Assembly (NCBI GenBank): GCA_963575745.1
Contig: CAUYUJ010003880.1
Location: 181,001-245,000 of the forward strand
DNA from: Prorocentrum cordatum
Taxonomy: Eukaryota; Sar; Dinophyceae; Prorocentrales; Prorocentraceae
Reading direction: 5' to 3'
DNA length: 64,000 bases
Below are positions 53,346 to 64,000 of the stretch, one piece after another (the stretch's first letter is position 1; the number at the start of each line of letters is the position of its first letter). The notes under the pieces are model-generated. The model had not been told where the DNA came from. It saw nothing but the letters and a program-made list of their open reading frames with translations, and made no database searches. The translations under genes and the position numbers were made by a program.

Positions 53346-53539
53346 TGGGCGCGATCGCGGCAGACTGCGAGGCTCGAGCGTTCGGCGCCCTTGCCTTTTC
53401 GAAAGCCGCCCCATGGCGTCCTTCCGTCCGCCTGCCATGGCGTCTCCCGCGGCGCGCATTCTCCTTGCGGCGCTCCCGGTGGGCATTTGATATCAATCTC
53501 CCCCCAAACCTCCTTATCGCCCGCAGGGCCGTCGTATAG

Positions 53540-54150
53540 GTATGCTGGCGTACTGGGGGCCCGGGGCCTGGGGCCCAGGGTGGGACACCCTCCCGGATTT
53601 ACCCCGCGACGTGCGTGACCCTTCCCAGGGCCTCCTGGAGGCCGCCAAAAAGTGACCAGAGCGGCCTGACAGGGCGGAGCGCGCCCGAAAATTGTTTCAG
53701 AACGGCTCAAGCGGCCCCGAAGATTTCGAAGGCTCCAAGATGCGCCCCGAGAGCCCAGGAGGCCCGAATTGTTGCATCCCCTAACGGGGCGGCGCGTGTT
53801 TCGCATTTTCTTACTTTGGGTCTTCGCAGCATCCAGAACGGCCCAAGAGGCCCCACGTATCGCCCCGAGACGGCCCAACGGGCCTCCAAGCGAGCCCTAG
53901 GACGACCCGAGCGAGCCCCGAGACGGCCCGAGACGCGCCCAAGATGGCCCAATAGGGCCCCGAAGTGAGTCCAAGTGGGGTGGCTCCAACTAACATGTGG
54001 AGTCCCCCTCCACGAATGGGCCCCGAGGCCGCAGCGAGCGCCCAAGAGGCCCCAAAGGGCCCCGAAGGATGCCCCGAGCGACGTTTCAAGAGTGTTCCCA
54101 AAACGCACCCGGAGGCTCCAACAAAACAGACGTGGGCCCCAATGAGGCCC
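53540..54150 (+). repeat. Dispersed repeat (53540-53680) followed by a CCAAGAGG-type block
   Basis: The first part matches 20555-20725. From 53695 the sequence consists of CCCCGAGACGGCCC and CCAAGAGGCCCC units with a T-rich core at ~53800. Confidence 0.7.
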
Positions 54151-54282
54151 CAGCACGCGTGCTCACATGATGCCCGACGCGAGTTCCCAAAACATTATGC
54201 CACGGTTTAGAGGAACTCTCCGAATTGCCCAGGACAGTCCAATAGGCACCCGAGGATGCCCAACATTGTTACACAATGGTTC

Positions 54283-54322
<40 letters not shown>

Positions 54323-54575
54323 CTTCGTCGGCAAGCGAATGATAACATGAGGGGGGGGGGGGGGGAGGAGGGGCGGAGCAGGATGATGAGGAGGAGGCGG
54401 AGGCGGAGGCGAGGCGGAGGCGAGGCGGAGGCGGAGGCGCGGAGGCGGCGGAGGAGGAGGAGGAGGAGGAGGGGAGAGAGGAGGGGGGGAGGAGGAGGAG
54501 GAGGAGGAGGAGGAGGAGAGGAGGAGGAGGAGGAGGAGGAGGAGGAGGAGGAGGAGGAGGAGGGGGAGGAGTCCG
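54283..54575 (-). repeat. Poly(T)40 (54283-54322) then (GGA/GGC)n
   Basis: A T-run of about 40, G-run at 54351-54365, then GGAGGC and GGA triplets. Confidence 0.95.
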
Positions 54576-54579
54576 ACCA

Positions 54580-55655
54580 TTCTGGGTGAATCCGTCCGAG
54601 CATCCTGGGTGCAGGTTCGAACGGTTCGAAGGGTGGGGTGCCCGACGGGGGCGGGCACGAGTTGCCGCAGACGTTTTTGATACCATCATCTTTTCTCGCT
54701 TTGCCTGCTGCTCCAACAAGTACTTCGGCGCTACCCTGCTCGCCGCGCGGCCTCCTGACTTGCGCCCTCCAACCCTCTCCCCCCCGCGCTAGCGGGGCCT
54801 CTTGGCCTAGACTGTTGCGGGGGTCTGGCCCCGACCGGGCGGTACAAGTGGCGTTTTTTCTTTCACTCGATTTGCACGTGCCGGCTCCTGGACACACGAG
54901 GAAGACGAGAGGTGTAGGGTCCCAGCGTCAAGGGAGGAACAACCACCCGGACCAGACACTTGGCGTTTACTAACGGCCCTGGGCGTTTATTGCAATTCCC
55001 TGCCCCGTTCGAGTCCTTATGGGCTCGTTTACTAAACGACTTCGCGTGTCGGTGTGGAATATTCCGGGGTGTATTTTTTGTTTTCTACAGCAATGGGGGC
55101 AGCGGAGGGCCGCGTGTTGAGCGCGGGGCGCCCTGCAGTCTCCATCAGCGCACCAGACCAACGCACCGCCCTCCAGTCAACTGCGGGCCCGCCCACAGTG
55201 CCCCACCAGCAACGGCGCGCTCTCCCATGTTCGCGCCGACGGCAGCCCGAAGGCCCGCGGCACCCGGGGGGCCCGCGGGCACCGCGGCAGACAGCTCAAC
55301 CCACGAACCAGACTCGGTACCGCCAGCTTCAGGAAAACGTGGCGACTCAGCCCAGCCCTTCTCGCAGTTCGCCACACGGGTGCACCTGGGGGCAGGTTCT
55401 GGCAACGCGTTCGGCGACTGAGCCCAACCCCTCGCGCTGTTTACCTCCAGGGTGCACCTGGATTTTTTGTTGTTTCTTTTTATATATATATATATATACA
55501 TATGCTGGTTCATGCTCCGTGACGGGAGGCACCTTGGCGAGAGCCGCTTCGGGATCAGCGGTTCGCGCGGGGTTAGGCCGATCCCCCTCGCGGTTCGACC
55601 CGCGGTCCCCACCGTCCATGCATGCACCGCTGGCCTCCGATGAGGTAGCTGTGCC
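54580..55655. other. No gene recognised
   Basis: GC-rich, with a (TA)n run at 55481-55500. Minus-strand open frames here (up to 324 aa from 56119) carry short peptides derived from the hairpin repeats and no domain. Confidence 0.45.
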
Positions 55656-55659
55656 CCGT

Positions 55660-57346
55660 CCAGAGGAGTGCGCTTTTCTGGCCACCTGGGTCGGTAGCTG
55701 TTTGCCAGTCCCGCGCGATGTGCCATCGAGACCCGATGCCTCAGCCTCCTCATCATCTTGCTGGGTTCGCTTCTCCGCTTCTGAACGAGAGCAATTTGGA
55801 GCCCCTGTCCAGGGGAATGCATCTCCCTGGCCACCTGGATGATAGCCGCCCAGAGGAAAGGGAGTTGGCAGTCCCATGCTCCCGCGTGCCCTGTCCAGGG
55901 GAATTCACATCCATGGCCACCTGGGTGCCTTGTCCAGAGGAAAGAACCTCTCTGGCCACCTGGGTTGGTAGCTGCACGCCTACGGATGCAGAAATGCCAC
56001 AGCATCAGCTTCCTCAGCGTCACGCTGAGCATGCTACTCTGCCTCCATGCCCACGGCTTCTTGGGGCCCCAGTCCAGGGGAATGCACATCCCTGGCCACC
56101 TGGGGCAGTACCATCGCACCTGAACAGCCCCCCATCACAGCGTCCCGTCCACGGCGACGCGTAGCTTGGGAGAGGGAACGTCGCCCATCTCAGCTCTTCA
56201 GCATCGTCAAGAACTGGCGGCAGTGGGACCGACGGGGGCTCCCTAGGGGGGGGGTCCCTGTCCACAGTAGGGCTGTCCTCGAAGAGCTCACTATCACGGG
56301 CTGCCTGCCTGGCCTCCTCCTGCTCCCTGAGCTTGAGGCTGCGCTTGTAGCTCGGGCCCCTTGCCTTGGCAGGGGCTGGGAGGCGGCAAAACATGGCAGG
56401 CGTGGGAAGCACCATCGTGTTCGCCTTCGCAGGGACAGCGTCGTACTGGGCCACCAAGCCCATGTGTGTCCGCAAAGGAGCGAGACGGACGGAGCAAGCC
56501 AGGGCCGCCCGCCGCCGTGTAGTCCAACATTCGCCCTCCAGTGTACTGAATCAAGCTCGTGCTGTCTGGCTTCATGACATGACCACGGAGGTGCTGTACC
56601 CATCCGCTGGAGATGAGTTCATTTTGTGGGACATCCCAGCCCCCGAGAACAGTACAATCCTCTCATGCGGCCTGCAACCCCAGCCCCCAAGTGCTGGAGC
56701 TACGTGACGTTCACACCCTTGATGCCAAGGCCCGTCGTCAGGTGGATGGCCACCACCGTCAGGAAGCCCTTAGACATGGTCACCGTAAGGGCAGCAACAT
56801 CAACACAGAAATCCACATGCCCTGCTCGAAGTTCAGGCTCAGGCTTGCGATGTCGAAGCTGGCCGCGCGTCTTGTCTCGGTGCATGGCCAAGTGGCCCAC
56901 AGAGACAGGCTGAAGGTTCCGACCAGCCGCCGCGATGGCCCCCCCAAAGTTGTCGATGTCTTTGAAGCGGCGCGCTGGGTTACCTGTGGCCTTCCACGCA
57001 CATCCATCAAAATCGCGCAACATTCCGCAAACTTGGCGCCTCTGGCATCACTCTCCAACGAGCCAAGCACATCGGCTCCATAGGGGGGTCTTTCACCAAC
57101 TCACGGGCCTTGGGCCCCCATTCCGTCATGTTCCTCACGTGGATCGTCCTGGCCGACGTTGCTGCTGTCAGGCAACTCCTCGCCGACGATGCACCCGGGC
57201 CCCCGCGCTCCTTGGAATCACCGCGCCCAGTCGCACCGAGCGCAGAGCAGGTCCGATGGGCAGCAGCCCCCCGCCCAGAGGAATGCACCTTTCTGGCGAC
57301 CTGGGTCCTTAGTCCAGGGGAGTGCACGCCCCTGCTGGCCACCTGG
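55660..57346 (-). repeat. Seven ~30-bp dispersed hairpin repeats with compensatory changes
   Basis: Copies start at 55660, 55809, 55895, 55934, 56074, 57275 and 57314. Each is CCAG(G/A)GGA-A-T-GCAC-type sequence closing with (C/T)C(C/T)TGG and followed by CCACCTGG (CGACCTGG in the copy at 57275). Stem position 5 is G:C in some copies and A:T in others, with both partners changed. They lie on either side of, and within, a decayed LINE. Confidence 0.75.
56165..57112 (-). pseudogene. Degenerate endonuclease (EEP) domain of the second LINE
   Basis: Fragments in different frames give DNFGGAIAAAGRNLQPVSVG, MHRDKTRGQL, LTVVAIHLTTGLGIKGVNV, ELISSGWVQHLRGHV, QYTGGRMLDYTAA and HMGLVAQYDAVPA, the order seen in dinoflagellate LINE endonucleases. 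The usual GDWN/GDFN catalytic motif reads RGWDVPQNEL, so the catalytic Asp-x-Asn is lost. Several frameshifts and a stop after GIKGVNVT confirm decay. Confidence 0.55.
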
Positions 57347-57460
57347 GAAGGGACCTGCACCGAAGAGGAGGCCGATCCCGTCGACCTCGGCCCCGAGGCG
57401 CTTCGCCGAGGCCGTCCGCAGGCTGGTGGCACCGAGCCAAGCTCAGGCCACTTCAAGTCG

Positions 57461-58855
57461 TCAAACTCGCTGCGACGGTGTAGCGCGCGCCCGCTTGACG
57501 CCCAGCCGAGCTGCCGCTTCTCGGTGCTTGCGCTTGGCCTTGTCCTGTTGTTCCTGAGGCCCCTTGGCTGCTTTGCGCAACTCCTCACCAGCCTTGACGA
57601 AGGCTGCCTGGCGCTCGCCGAAATCTTCCCTTTCGAACACTTCGAGGTCGATCCCGTCGTCATCGACGGCCATGTCAGAACCGTCCTCACCATCCCCATC
57701 AGGAGCGTCGTCGCCCGGATGCACAGGAGCGGGGCGGCCCGCCTAAGCACCTTGGGGCAACGTTTCCTTAGGCTTGCCGTTGGTCATTTTCTCGAGCTTT
57801 TTCCACCCCGCGTCCTCCACGCTCGCGTCCTCCCCTCCCGGGAAAGCCTGCAGGCCCACGTCCTCCACGCCTTGGGGCGCAAGCGGCTCTTGGGAAGCGG
57901 CATCCGTGGTATCCGCAACGAGAAGGGCCGCGCGCTTGTACTCCGTGTCGAGCGCCAGCACATCGTGCCCCTTGGCCTCCAGGAGCCCCTGCTGAGCCTC
58001 CAGGGCCTTCTGCAGCTCCTCGATCCGCTGGGTCTTATCCTGCACCTCAAGCTCCAGCTTGTCACGCTGCTGCTTCGCCCGAAATGGGCACTGGGCAGTC
58101 CGCCTGTCAGCAATCGCTGCCGTGAGAAGTGCTTTCTGCTGCTCACAAATCTGCTTGATCTTCTCAATTGTGGCCTCGCGGATTGGGTCCCCTTCGCCTC
58201 CAGGAAGTGTCTTGCGGACCGTCTCATACGGGCTGAGCTGCGCCGCCAGCTTCTCCCGCTTGACCTTGTCGTCATCAGCCTCCGCGATGGGAGATAGGTT
58301 GGCAGCCGCTCGCTTTTCCTTCCATGGCGGCGGCTTCGTCTTAGAGTCTGGCTCCCCAGCCGACGGAGCTTGGGACGCGCCGCCGCTGTCGAAGTGGTCC
58401 TTGATGAGTTTCTCCATCGCAGCCAAGCGCTTTGCAGTGTCGTCCTGGCGCGAGGCCTTGGTCTGGATGTTGCCCCCGCCGCCGCCCTTGAGAATCTCGG
58501 AATGGGAAGCCCATGCAGCATTCTTGGCATTCTTGACCCGAGCTGGCGCTTTGTTCTCGCATTCACAACGGACTCGCGACACCCAGTTCGCCACAGCAGC
58601 GCATCTGCCGCAGCTCCATGTAGGCCGCCGAGGCCCGCGAAGGACCGCTGGCGTCGGCGGAGGCGGCGCCATGGCGGCGGCGCCTCTAGGCAAGCCCTTC
58701 CCCATGCCGATTTGTTGAGTCCCGTTGGCACTAACGAGCCCCTGCTCCTGCGCAGCACTCTCCACTGGATCAGTCCCCTCCCCAAGCTGATTCCAATACC
58801 TGCTTGGTGCTAGACGTGCCCCTCCCCCTGCACAGGCCCCTCTGCTACTCAACAT
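57461..58855 (-). pseudogene. LINE ORF1-like protein with Cys4 motif and coiled coil, frameshifted near its end
   Basis: 370 residues run in one frame from 58855 to 57743. A Cys4 pair, WSCGRCAAVANWVSRVRCEC, looks like a RanBP2-type or ribbon zinc finger. A charged helical segment (KREKLAAQLSPYETVRKTLP) and a coiled coil (KLELEVQDKTQRIEELQKAL) follow. After a stop at the end of TLPQGA, another frame (57724-57461) continues with acidic DGIDLEVFEREDFGERQAA and a basic KRKHREAAARLGVKRARATP. Zinc finger plus coiled coil plus basic tail suits a nucleic-acid-binding ORF1 protein. This ORF1 is unlike that of the LINE at 13.9 kb. Confidence 0.6.
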
Positions 58856-58921
58856 CCTCTATTAGACGAGGTCCCTCTCCGAGCTGATGCTAAAAAGATC
58901 GGCGGTGTGCCGCACGTGCGT

Positions 58922-59000
58922 TTATGCTGTGATTGGACAGCAGCCAGTTCACGACACGTGTGTATATGCTGTGATTGGACAGCAGCCACTTCACGACTTA
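58922..59000 (+). repeat. 43-bp tandem duplication
   Basis: TATGCTGTGATTGGACAGCA followed by GCCA(G/C)TTCACGAC occurs at 58923 and 58966. It contains GCTGT...ACAGC arms around GATTGG. Confidence 0.85.
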
Positions 59001-59493
59001 TCTTGTTCATCTCACGACTGGTTGGGCTTAATTCACGTCCCTGCGTCTGTATTCTAGCACATCGGGGACAGGCAGGGATAGGGCAACTGACGTTTCACCG
59101 TTCTGTCTTCTGCTCTCCTCGAGCTGACACACGGCGCCGCCGACAGTCAGCGAGTTGACAGGACGGAGCCAGTGTGCAGCGGGCTCGGGGGGATTTAGCG
59201 CGGCTTCTGGTGTGCAACGCAGAAAAGGAGGGGGTGTGGGAGACCACCGAGCGCGTCCCACAACTCGCAAAGTGCCTACTCGCAAACATCCGCAACAAAA
59301 ACATGTCTGCATCGATGTAATTTATCGTAGATCCTCCAGGGGGGATCCAGGCCATTTGCGAGTATTTGCTTTGCGAGTAGTGGAACGCGCTCCTCTATGA
59401 GAGGGAAGGACGGGGAGTAGAAGGGGAGGAACAGAGCGGTGGAGGGAGGTGCTCTGGCCGCGACATCCCGCTCGGCAAAGTATTTTGAATGAT

Positions 59494-59660
59494 GGGCCTG
59501 TTTTCCACCACCACCACCACCACCACCATAAGTTGGAGTGGGAGGGGTCCTCCTCCTCCTCCTCCTCGTCATCCTCCTCCTCGTCCTCCTCCTCCTCCTC
59601 CTCCTCGTCCTCGATCTCCTTCCCCCTCCAACTTACGGTGGTGGTGGTGGAAAGCAGGCC
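59494..59660. repeat. Inverted repeat with ~45-bp arms around a (CCT)n loop
   Basis: The left arm (59494-59545: GGCCTG, TTTTCCACC, CCACCACC, TAAGTTGGAG) and the reverse complement of 59617-59660 share the same components in order. The loop of ~70 nt is CCT/CGT-rich. MITE-like fold-back. Confidence 0.8.
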
Positions 59661-59879
59661 TTTAATGGAACCATTGTTCAGGGCTGAACACCCTTTCGGG
59701 GTTTGTGTCGGACCCCGGGACCTGCATAAACGAATTTTCTGCGCGAAGTCATCTCGGGAGCATGCAGTCGACAGCCTGCAGGACCTCTAGGAGCGGAGAT
59801 CGTTCCAGCCTGAACGGTCCGCACTGTGTCGGAAACAACCGCCAACGTAGTCACGACGTGGACCGCCGTATGGGTTGCA

Positions 59880-60090
59880 AGCATATCCTCCGCTACACTC
59901 AGATGTTTCATTGAGCAGTTCAACCACATCTGATGCACCACATTGATTGCACAACGAGTATTGCACAACCGCATCTATTGCACCTCGTAGATAGCAACAA
60001 CACACATTGCACTGTACATATATCGCACACCACATATTCTACAGCATATATTGCACAACCTATGGTCTATTGCGCTCGGGTCTGACGCCG
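59880..60090 (+). repeat. AT-richer region with TATTGCACAAC quasi-repeats
   Basis: ATTGCACAAC, ATTGCACCTC and ATTGCACTG recur six or more times. No gene seen. Confidence 0.6.
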
Positions 60091-60099
60091 ACGCCATAG

Positions 60100-61080
60100 C
60101 CGACTCCCTGAGTAGTCGCAAACGGTAGTGAGAGGACTTGGTTGTTCCGCAGCGGCACGGGCTCAATGAGCTGATAGTTGTCATTGCTGCGAGCGCGACG
60201 CAAGCCTCTCATTGCACTCAGCAGTCGCTTAGCTGCGCAGCAGTGACCTCGCCCTCCGAAAAGATCCTGCTCAGCATTGCGACGTCCCTTCCCGAATCCG
60301 CTCTTCCAGGCCTCCCCGAAGCGCTGCGGACCCTTCGAGTCGGCAGTCTTGCGTTGCGGATGGGCCTGGTTGGCGCAGATGTCCAGGAGTTGGAGACCTT
60401 CCCCGTGCTAAGTTCTCGAGGACGTCGGGCACACGGAACCGCCCAAAGACGGCCCAAGAGGCGTCCAAGACGGCCCAGACAGGCCCCCAGAGGGCAGACC
60501 GGGGTCTTGATTTACGCTTTGTTTTTCACAGCTGATGTTCTGTCAAGGTTTGCATAGTACGTCGATGGCACGGGTGTGCACGTACATGTGGTAAACACTA
60601 ATGTTCCAGGCTGTCGTTCGCCTTCTTGCCTTGTGCGCTTGGAACGGGATCCCTCAAGTGCTCAGCCTTGCAAATTACTTGCTGGGGCGTTATCGTTGGG
60701 AATACGGAGGCCCTATGACGAAACATAATCAAGCACGCCCGCACACATCATACATTCAGAATTGTGTTCACGTATGGGCCCTCGTGGTGCCGCTGTGGAC
60801 CTAGGGCCCCGAGAGCTTACTCGATCGGGAAAACATTTCCATCTGCCCCAAGGTGGACCATCTTTTTTGGCGCGGAGGCCCATGAATTCACCATCAGGGG
60901 TTCGAGGGTAATGGCGCTTGGCGCGTCGTGGCCTCGGCAAAGCGGGCAGTGCGAAGGGGGGGTCTCCACTGGGGGGCTACCGCCTGGAACTCGAGGGTCG
61001 AGGCGGAGGAGGAGGAGGGATGAGGGAGGATCGAGGGTGCTGTGGACTCTTTTGGTAGTCTTCGGGGGGTTCATGGGGGT
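60100..61080. other. No gene recognised
   Basis: A short CCAAGAGG-type patch lies at 60435-60495. The frame 60138-60557 (+) has ordinary composition but no recognisable domain. Confidence 0.4.
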
Positions 61081-61590
61081 TTCATCTTCGTCCTCCTCGA
61101 CCTCCCCCTGCTCGAATGGTCCGCCCGCAAGTGTCGTTTACCCTTACCTGTCTCTCTCTCGCTCTCTTCCTGTTTTGTTTCCCTCCTGTTCTCGTGTTCC
61201 TGTCCATCGCCTCCTTTTTGTTCCTTCCCCACCCTCATCCACACTCATCCTCTTGCTCTTCCTGCTCCGTTTTCTTCCTTGCCACTTAACTTTTCCGCCC
61301 CAGTCGTCCTTCTTATGTATCCTCTTCCTCTTCATCCTCTTCCCTCGTGTTGTTCCTTCTCCTAAGTGCTCATTACGATGTCCAGTTGTTCCTCATTCTC
61401 TCCCCTTGTCCATCCTTCCCCCGTTTTCCCCTTCCTCTGCTACCTCATGTTCATCCTCATCCTCGTTTCTTCCTCCCTGCTCCTCCCCATCCTCTTTCCT
61501 CCATCCTCCTCTCCTTCCTGCTCGTCCTCTTGCTCCCTACTCTTCTCTCCTTCTTTTCCTCCTCCTCCTCGTTCGCGGCTTTAGGGCAGC
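61080..61590 (+). repeat. Pyrimidine-rich (CT/CCT/TTCC) region
   Basis: Degenerate CT-rich DNA. The Ser/Leu/Pro-rich open frames are composition-driven. Confidence 0.8.
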
Positions 61591-61989
61591 GAGTGGGAGC
61601 CCGATCACTGAGGGTGGACGGCAACAAGAGATGGGCGGGGAGTGAGAGCGGCGGCGGCAGCAGAGCCAGCAGCCAGCAGCAACAGAGAGACGCCTCGAGC
61701 CAAGTGCTGGCCCAAACAAGCAGCACCTGACTGAACAGAGGGCTATCAGGACAGTGGAGAAGCTGCAGGCGCGAGAGGCGGACCCATCCCTCTCCCTAGA
61801 GTGCCACTCCCCTTTTCCCGATCATGCAGTGCAGCACGGGTTACTGCCTTTGAAAGTGGGCGTACATTGTAAGAAGGATTGAGGACATAGGTAATACAAG
61901 GTGGGAAAGACGGCTTCACCCCCAGGGGCACGGCTACTGAAAAAGTCGAGCAGCATACCATAGTATATTGCACTGGGCAACTACTACAT

Positions 61990-62250
61990 TTTAACGTGAG
62001 TGTACACTGGCTCGCGAAGCTTGCGTTGGTCCGAGCAGTCGGCCACCGAGCTCGCGAAGCGTGCGTTGGTCCTCTACGCCGCGCACTCGGCAAGTTGTGC
62101 CAGACGTCATGGGGGCACCGCCGACGCCGCAGAAGCACTCCTACAGTACGCACGCGAGGCGGCCGCTGGTCACCATGGCCTCCGTCGTGTACTGGCTGCC
62201 ACGTGGACCCGGTAGCGCGCGGCTGCAGCCCGCGGGCGGCGCGTGAGATG
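61990..62250. other. Possible short coding fragment; 18-bp motif shared with 63777
   Basis: The + frame at 62000-62215 gives LAKRALVLYAAHSASCARRH and DAAEALLQYAREAAAGHHG, which read like an Ala-rich helical protein, but no start, splice site or family supports it. ACGTGAGTGTACACTGGC (61993) recurs at ~63777. Confidence 0.2.
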
Positions 62251-62665
62251 CCAGGGAGGCGCCGCTGGCGGCGCCAGCGCCGCCCGTTTTCCCTTCTTCT
62301 GCTTTCTCCTCCTCTTCGTCCTCTCCTTCTCCTGCGGGCTTCCGCTGACAGTGCCTCCTTTTGGTGCCGGCCCATGCGTTTATTTTTTTTTCGGCCACGC
62401 TCGCAGGGCAGCCTGCGAGCGGACTGCCGCTCGAAGTTGTGCAAAATAGGTGGTGCATGCCCTTGCCCTGACGCTTGTGCACCACCCCACCCTTCCTTCG
62501 GTTTGCCGCCTCTGTGATGCATCGCGCCGCACGCGTGTAATATTTGCTTCCTGTGTGTTGCATACCACCGCACGTCGCTTCGGAGCAACGAAATTCGTGA
62601 CATGTTCGTTGCGTCTTGCACTGGGGTGCGATTTATTTTCTCCGAGCGGATAGACTCGGTGACGT

Positions 62666-63106
62666 TAGTGCGAGGCAGCCTCTGTCCCGGCCGCGTGGCC
62701 GATAGTGCCACGGATGGGCCGGTACTCCCAAATCCCGCCAGTGTTTAGGAGAACGCCCTGTGAAACACTGTGTGGCGGTATCCTTGTTTCTGACACAGCT
62801 ACTTTCAATGCGAGGCCCTCAGGCAGCCTCTGTCCTGGCCGCGTGGCCGATAGTGCCACGGATAGGCCGGTACACCCAAATTCCGCCAGTGCTTAGGAGA
62901 ACGCCCTGTGGAACACTGTGTGGCGGTATCCTTGTTTCTGACACAGCTACTTTCAGTGCGAGGCAGCCTTTGTCCCGGCCGCGTGGCCGATAGTGCCACG
63001 GATAGGCCGGTACACCCAAATTCCGCCAGTGTTTAGGATCACGCTCTGTGAAACACTGTGTGGCGTTATCCTTGTTTCTGGCACAGTTAGTTTTCAATGC
63101 GAGGCA
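62666..63106 (+). repeat. ~140-bp tandem repeat, three copies
   Basis: Starts near 62669, 62819 and 62957. Each copy contains CGTGGCCGATAGTGCCACG, a hairpin with 6-bp perfect arms, and CACTGTGTGGCG(G/T)TATCC. Confidence 0.95.
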
Positions 63107-63109
63107 GTT

Positions 63110-64000
63110 CCCCCTCCTCCGCCTTGTCTTGTTTCTGTCGTCGTTGGTCTGGTCCTCTTGCCTCCCCCTCCTCCTCTTCTGGATTGTGGCCGTTTTTCTT
63201 TTATTTTCTCCCAGCTGTGGCTGGGCAGCCAAAGGGCTGCAGGTGAGGTATTCTTCGACTTCCGATGTGACTGCACACGCTCGTGCCTGGCCGCCATCTG
63301 GGACTGCGGACGGTTCCCGTGGGTGTTATGCGACTCATAACCCCTCGCTGCCATACTCCAACAGGTGCTCCTGTGCCGTCTCCCTCGTTTTCCTCTCTCC
63401 CTTCCCCCTCCCGGTTTCACCGATACGACTTGGAGTTCTACGTATCGTCCTAGGTCGGGTCCCTAGGAAGGGGCAGAACAACTTTGCTCCACCTGTTGGC
63501 TCCGCTGTGCAGCTTTAGTTCTTCCTTTTTCCTTCCGCCTCCTCCTGCTCCTCCTCCTTTTTCCAGCCCGGGTCCGGGGCGATCGTGTTTTTGTCTCCGC
63601 TGCGCTCTGCATTGCGGTCGGCTGCGATTGTGTGTCATTTAAGTGCGGTTGGGCGCCACAAGGGCTTCACACAATGCATGCTGTCCAATTTTGATAGCGC
63701 TGCGAGCGGTTTCGAATCCTGTCCGCTTCGATCCTCTCTGCTTTCCTCCTTCTTCTTCTCCCCCCCCAAAAAAAAAACGTGAGTGTACACTGGCGGCGCC
63801 TGGGGGGGGCGCGGCGTCTCCTTCATAATCCAGCCCTTCGCCCTACTCCTGGTCACTGCGCAGGCACTCGTGAGGCCCTTCCGAGGACTAAACACTGTTG
63901 TTTGGGACAGGCGGGACATCAGGAAAGAGATCAGGACGGAGGTGTGCAGTGCGGGGGAGGGAATGGTAATTAGGAGGAGGAGTAGGAGGAGGATGAGGAG
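63110..64000. other. No gene recognised
   Basis: CT-rich to GC-mixed sequence with no domain-bearing frame. It ends in a GGA-type tract that runs off the window. Confidence 0.45.

Larger units (their letters stand above)
56110..58855 (-). mobile_element. Second LINE relic, minus strand, ORF1-like plus endonuclease-like, no RT
   Basis: Reading from 58855 downward: an ORF1-like protein (58855-57461) and then an endonuclease-like region (57112-56165). No reverse transcriptase motif is found on this strand down to 54960, so the element is truncated or interrupted. Confidence 0.65.

Overview
The window looks like nuclear DNA of a dinoflagellate. An uninterrupted copy of the 22-nt dinoflagellate spliced leader (DinoSL) lies at 43285-43306. 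Three neighbouring genes carry diverged leader-like sequences at a fixed distance upstream of their ATGs. Candidate introns have AG|G at both borders and a GT or GC donor. The gene content (two LINE relics, two transposase-like relics, dinoflagellate-type multicopy hypothetical proteins) and the very high load of simple and tandem repeats fit a large, GC-rich dinoflagellate genome. I cannot name the species. Fewer than ten stretches look like genuine coding sequence. Most long open frames are by-products of microsatellites and GC-rich repeats.

Layout: 1-575 is a ~102-bp tandem repeat (second copy 39182-39640), followed by a degraded D-aminoacyl-tRNA-deacylase-like gene (733-1415) and a 930-bp AGT microsatellite. 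From ~3.6 to 11.45 kb is an AT-richer island with short unrecognised ORFs, a duplicated gene fragment, a broken KDZ-transposase-like gene and a family of ~17-nt hairpins close to ORF ends. From 13.8 to 19.0 kb is a LINE with ORF1 and a broken endonuclease/reverse-transcriptase ORF2.

From 20.8 to 32.7 kb is the most interesting segment. Three same-strand genes (A 21685-24512, B 25639-26304, C 27182-29104) each have a DinoSL-like relic 51-57 nt before the ATG and an A-rich or poly(A) tract ~215-240 nt after the stop. They are followed by a decayed transposase-like gene of a dinoflagellate multicopy family. The segment is bracketed by two arrays of GGTTAGC/GTTATAAC motifs in inverted orientation, which could mark the ends of an ~11.8-kb mobile unit.

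From 33 to 55 kb the DNA is almost entirely repeats: a 62-bp minisatellite, many blocks of a degenerate CCAAGAGGCCCC-type repeat with A-rich cores, CAGCCT higher-order repeats, (CCT)n/(GGA)n tracts, and the full DinoSL copy. From 55 to 58.9 kb (minus strand) is a second LINE relic (ORF1-like plus endonuclease-like) accompanied by seven ~30-bp hairpin repeats with compensatory base changes. The last 5 kb holds tandem repeats and a large inverted repeat and no convincing gene.

How parts may work together (inference): genes A-C look like retroposed trans-spliced mRNAs that later acquired triplet-rich introns, and they may travel with the transposase-like gene. No operon or metabolic pathway can be read from the window.
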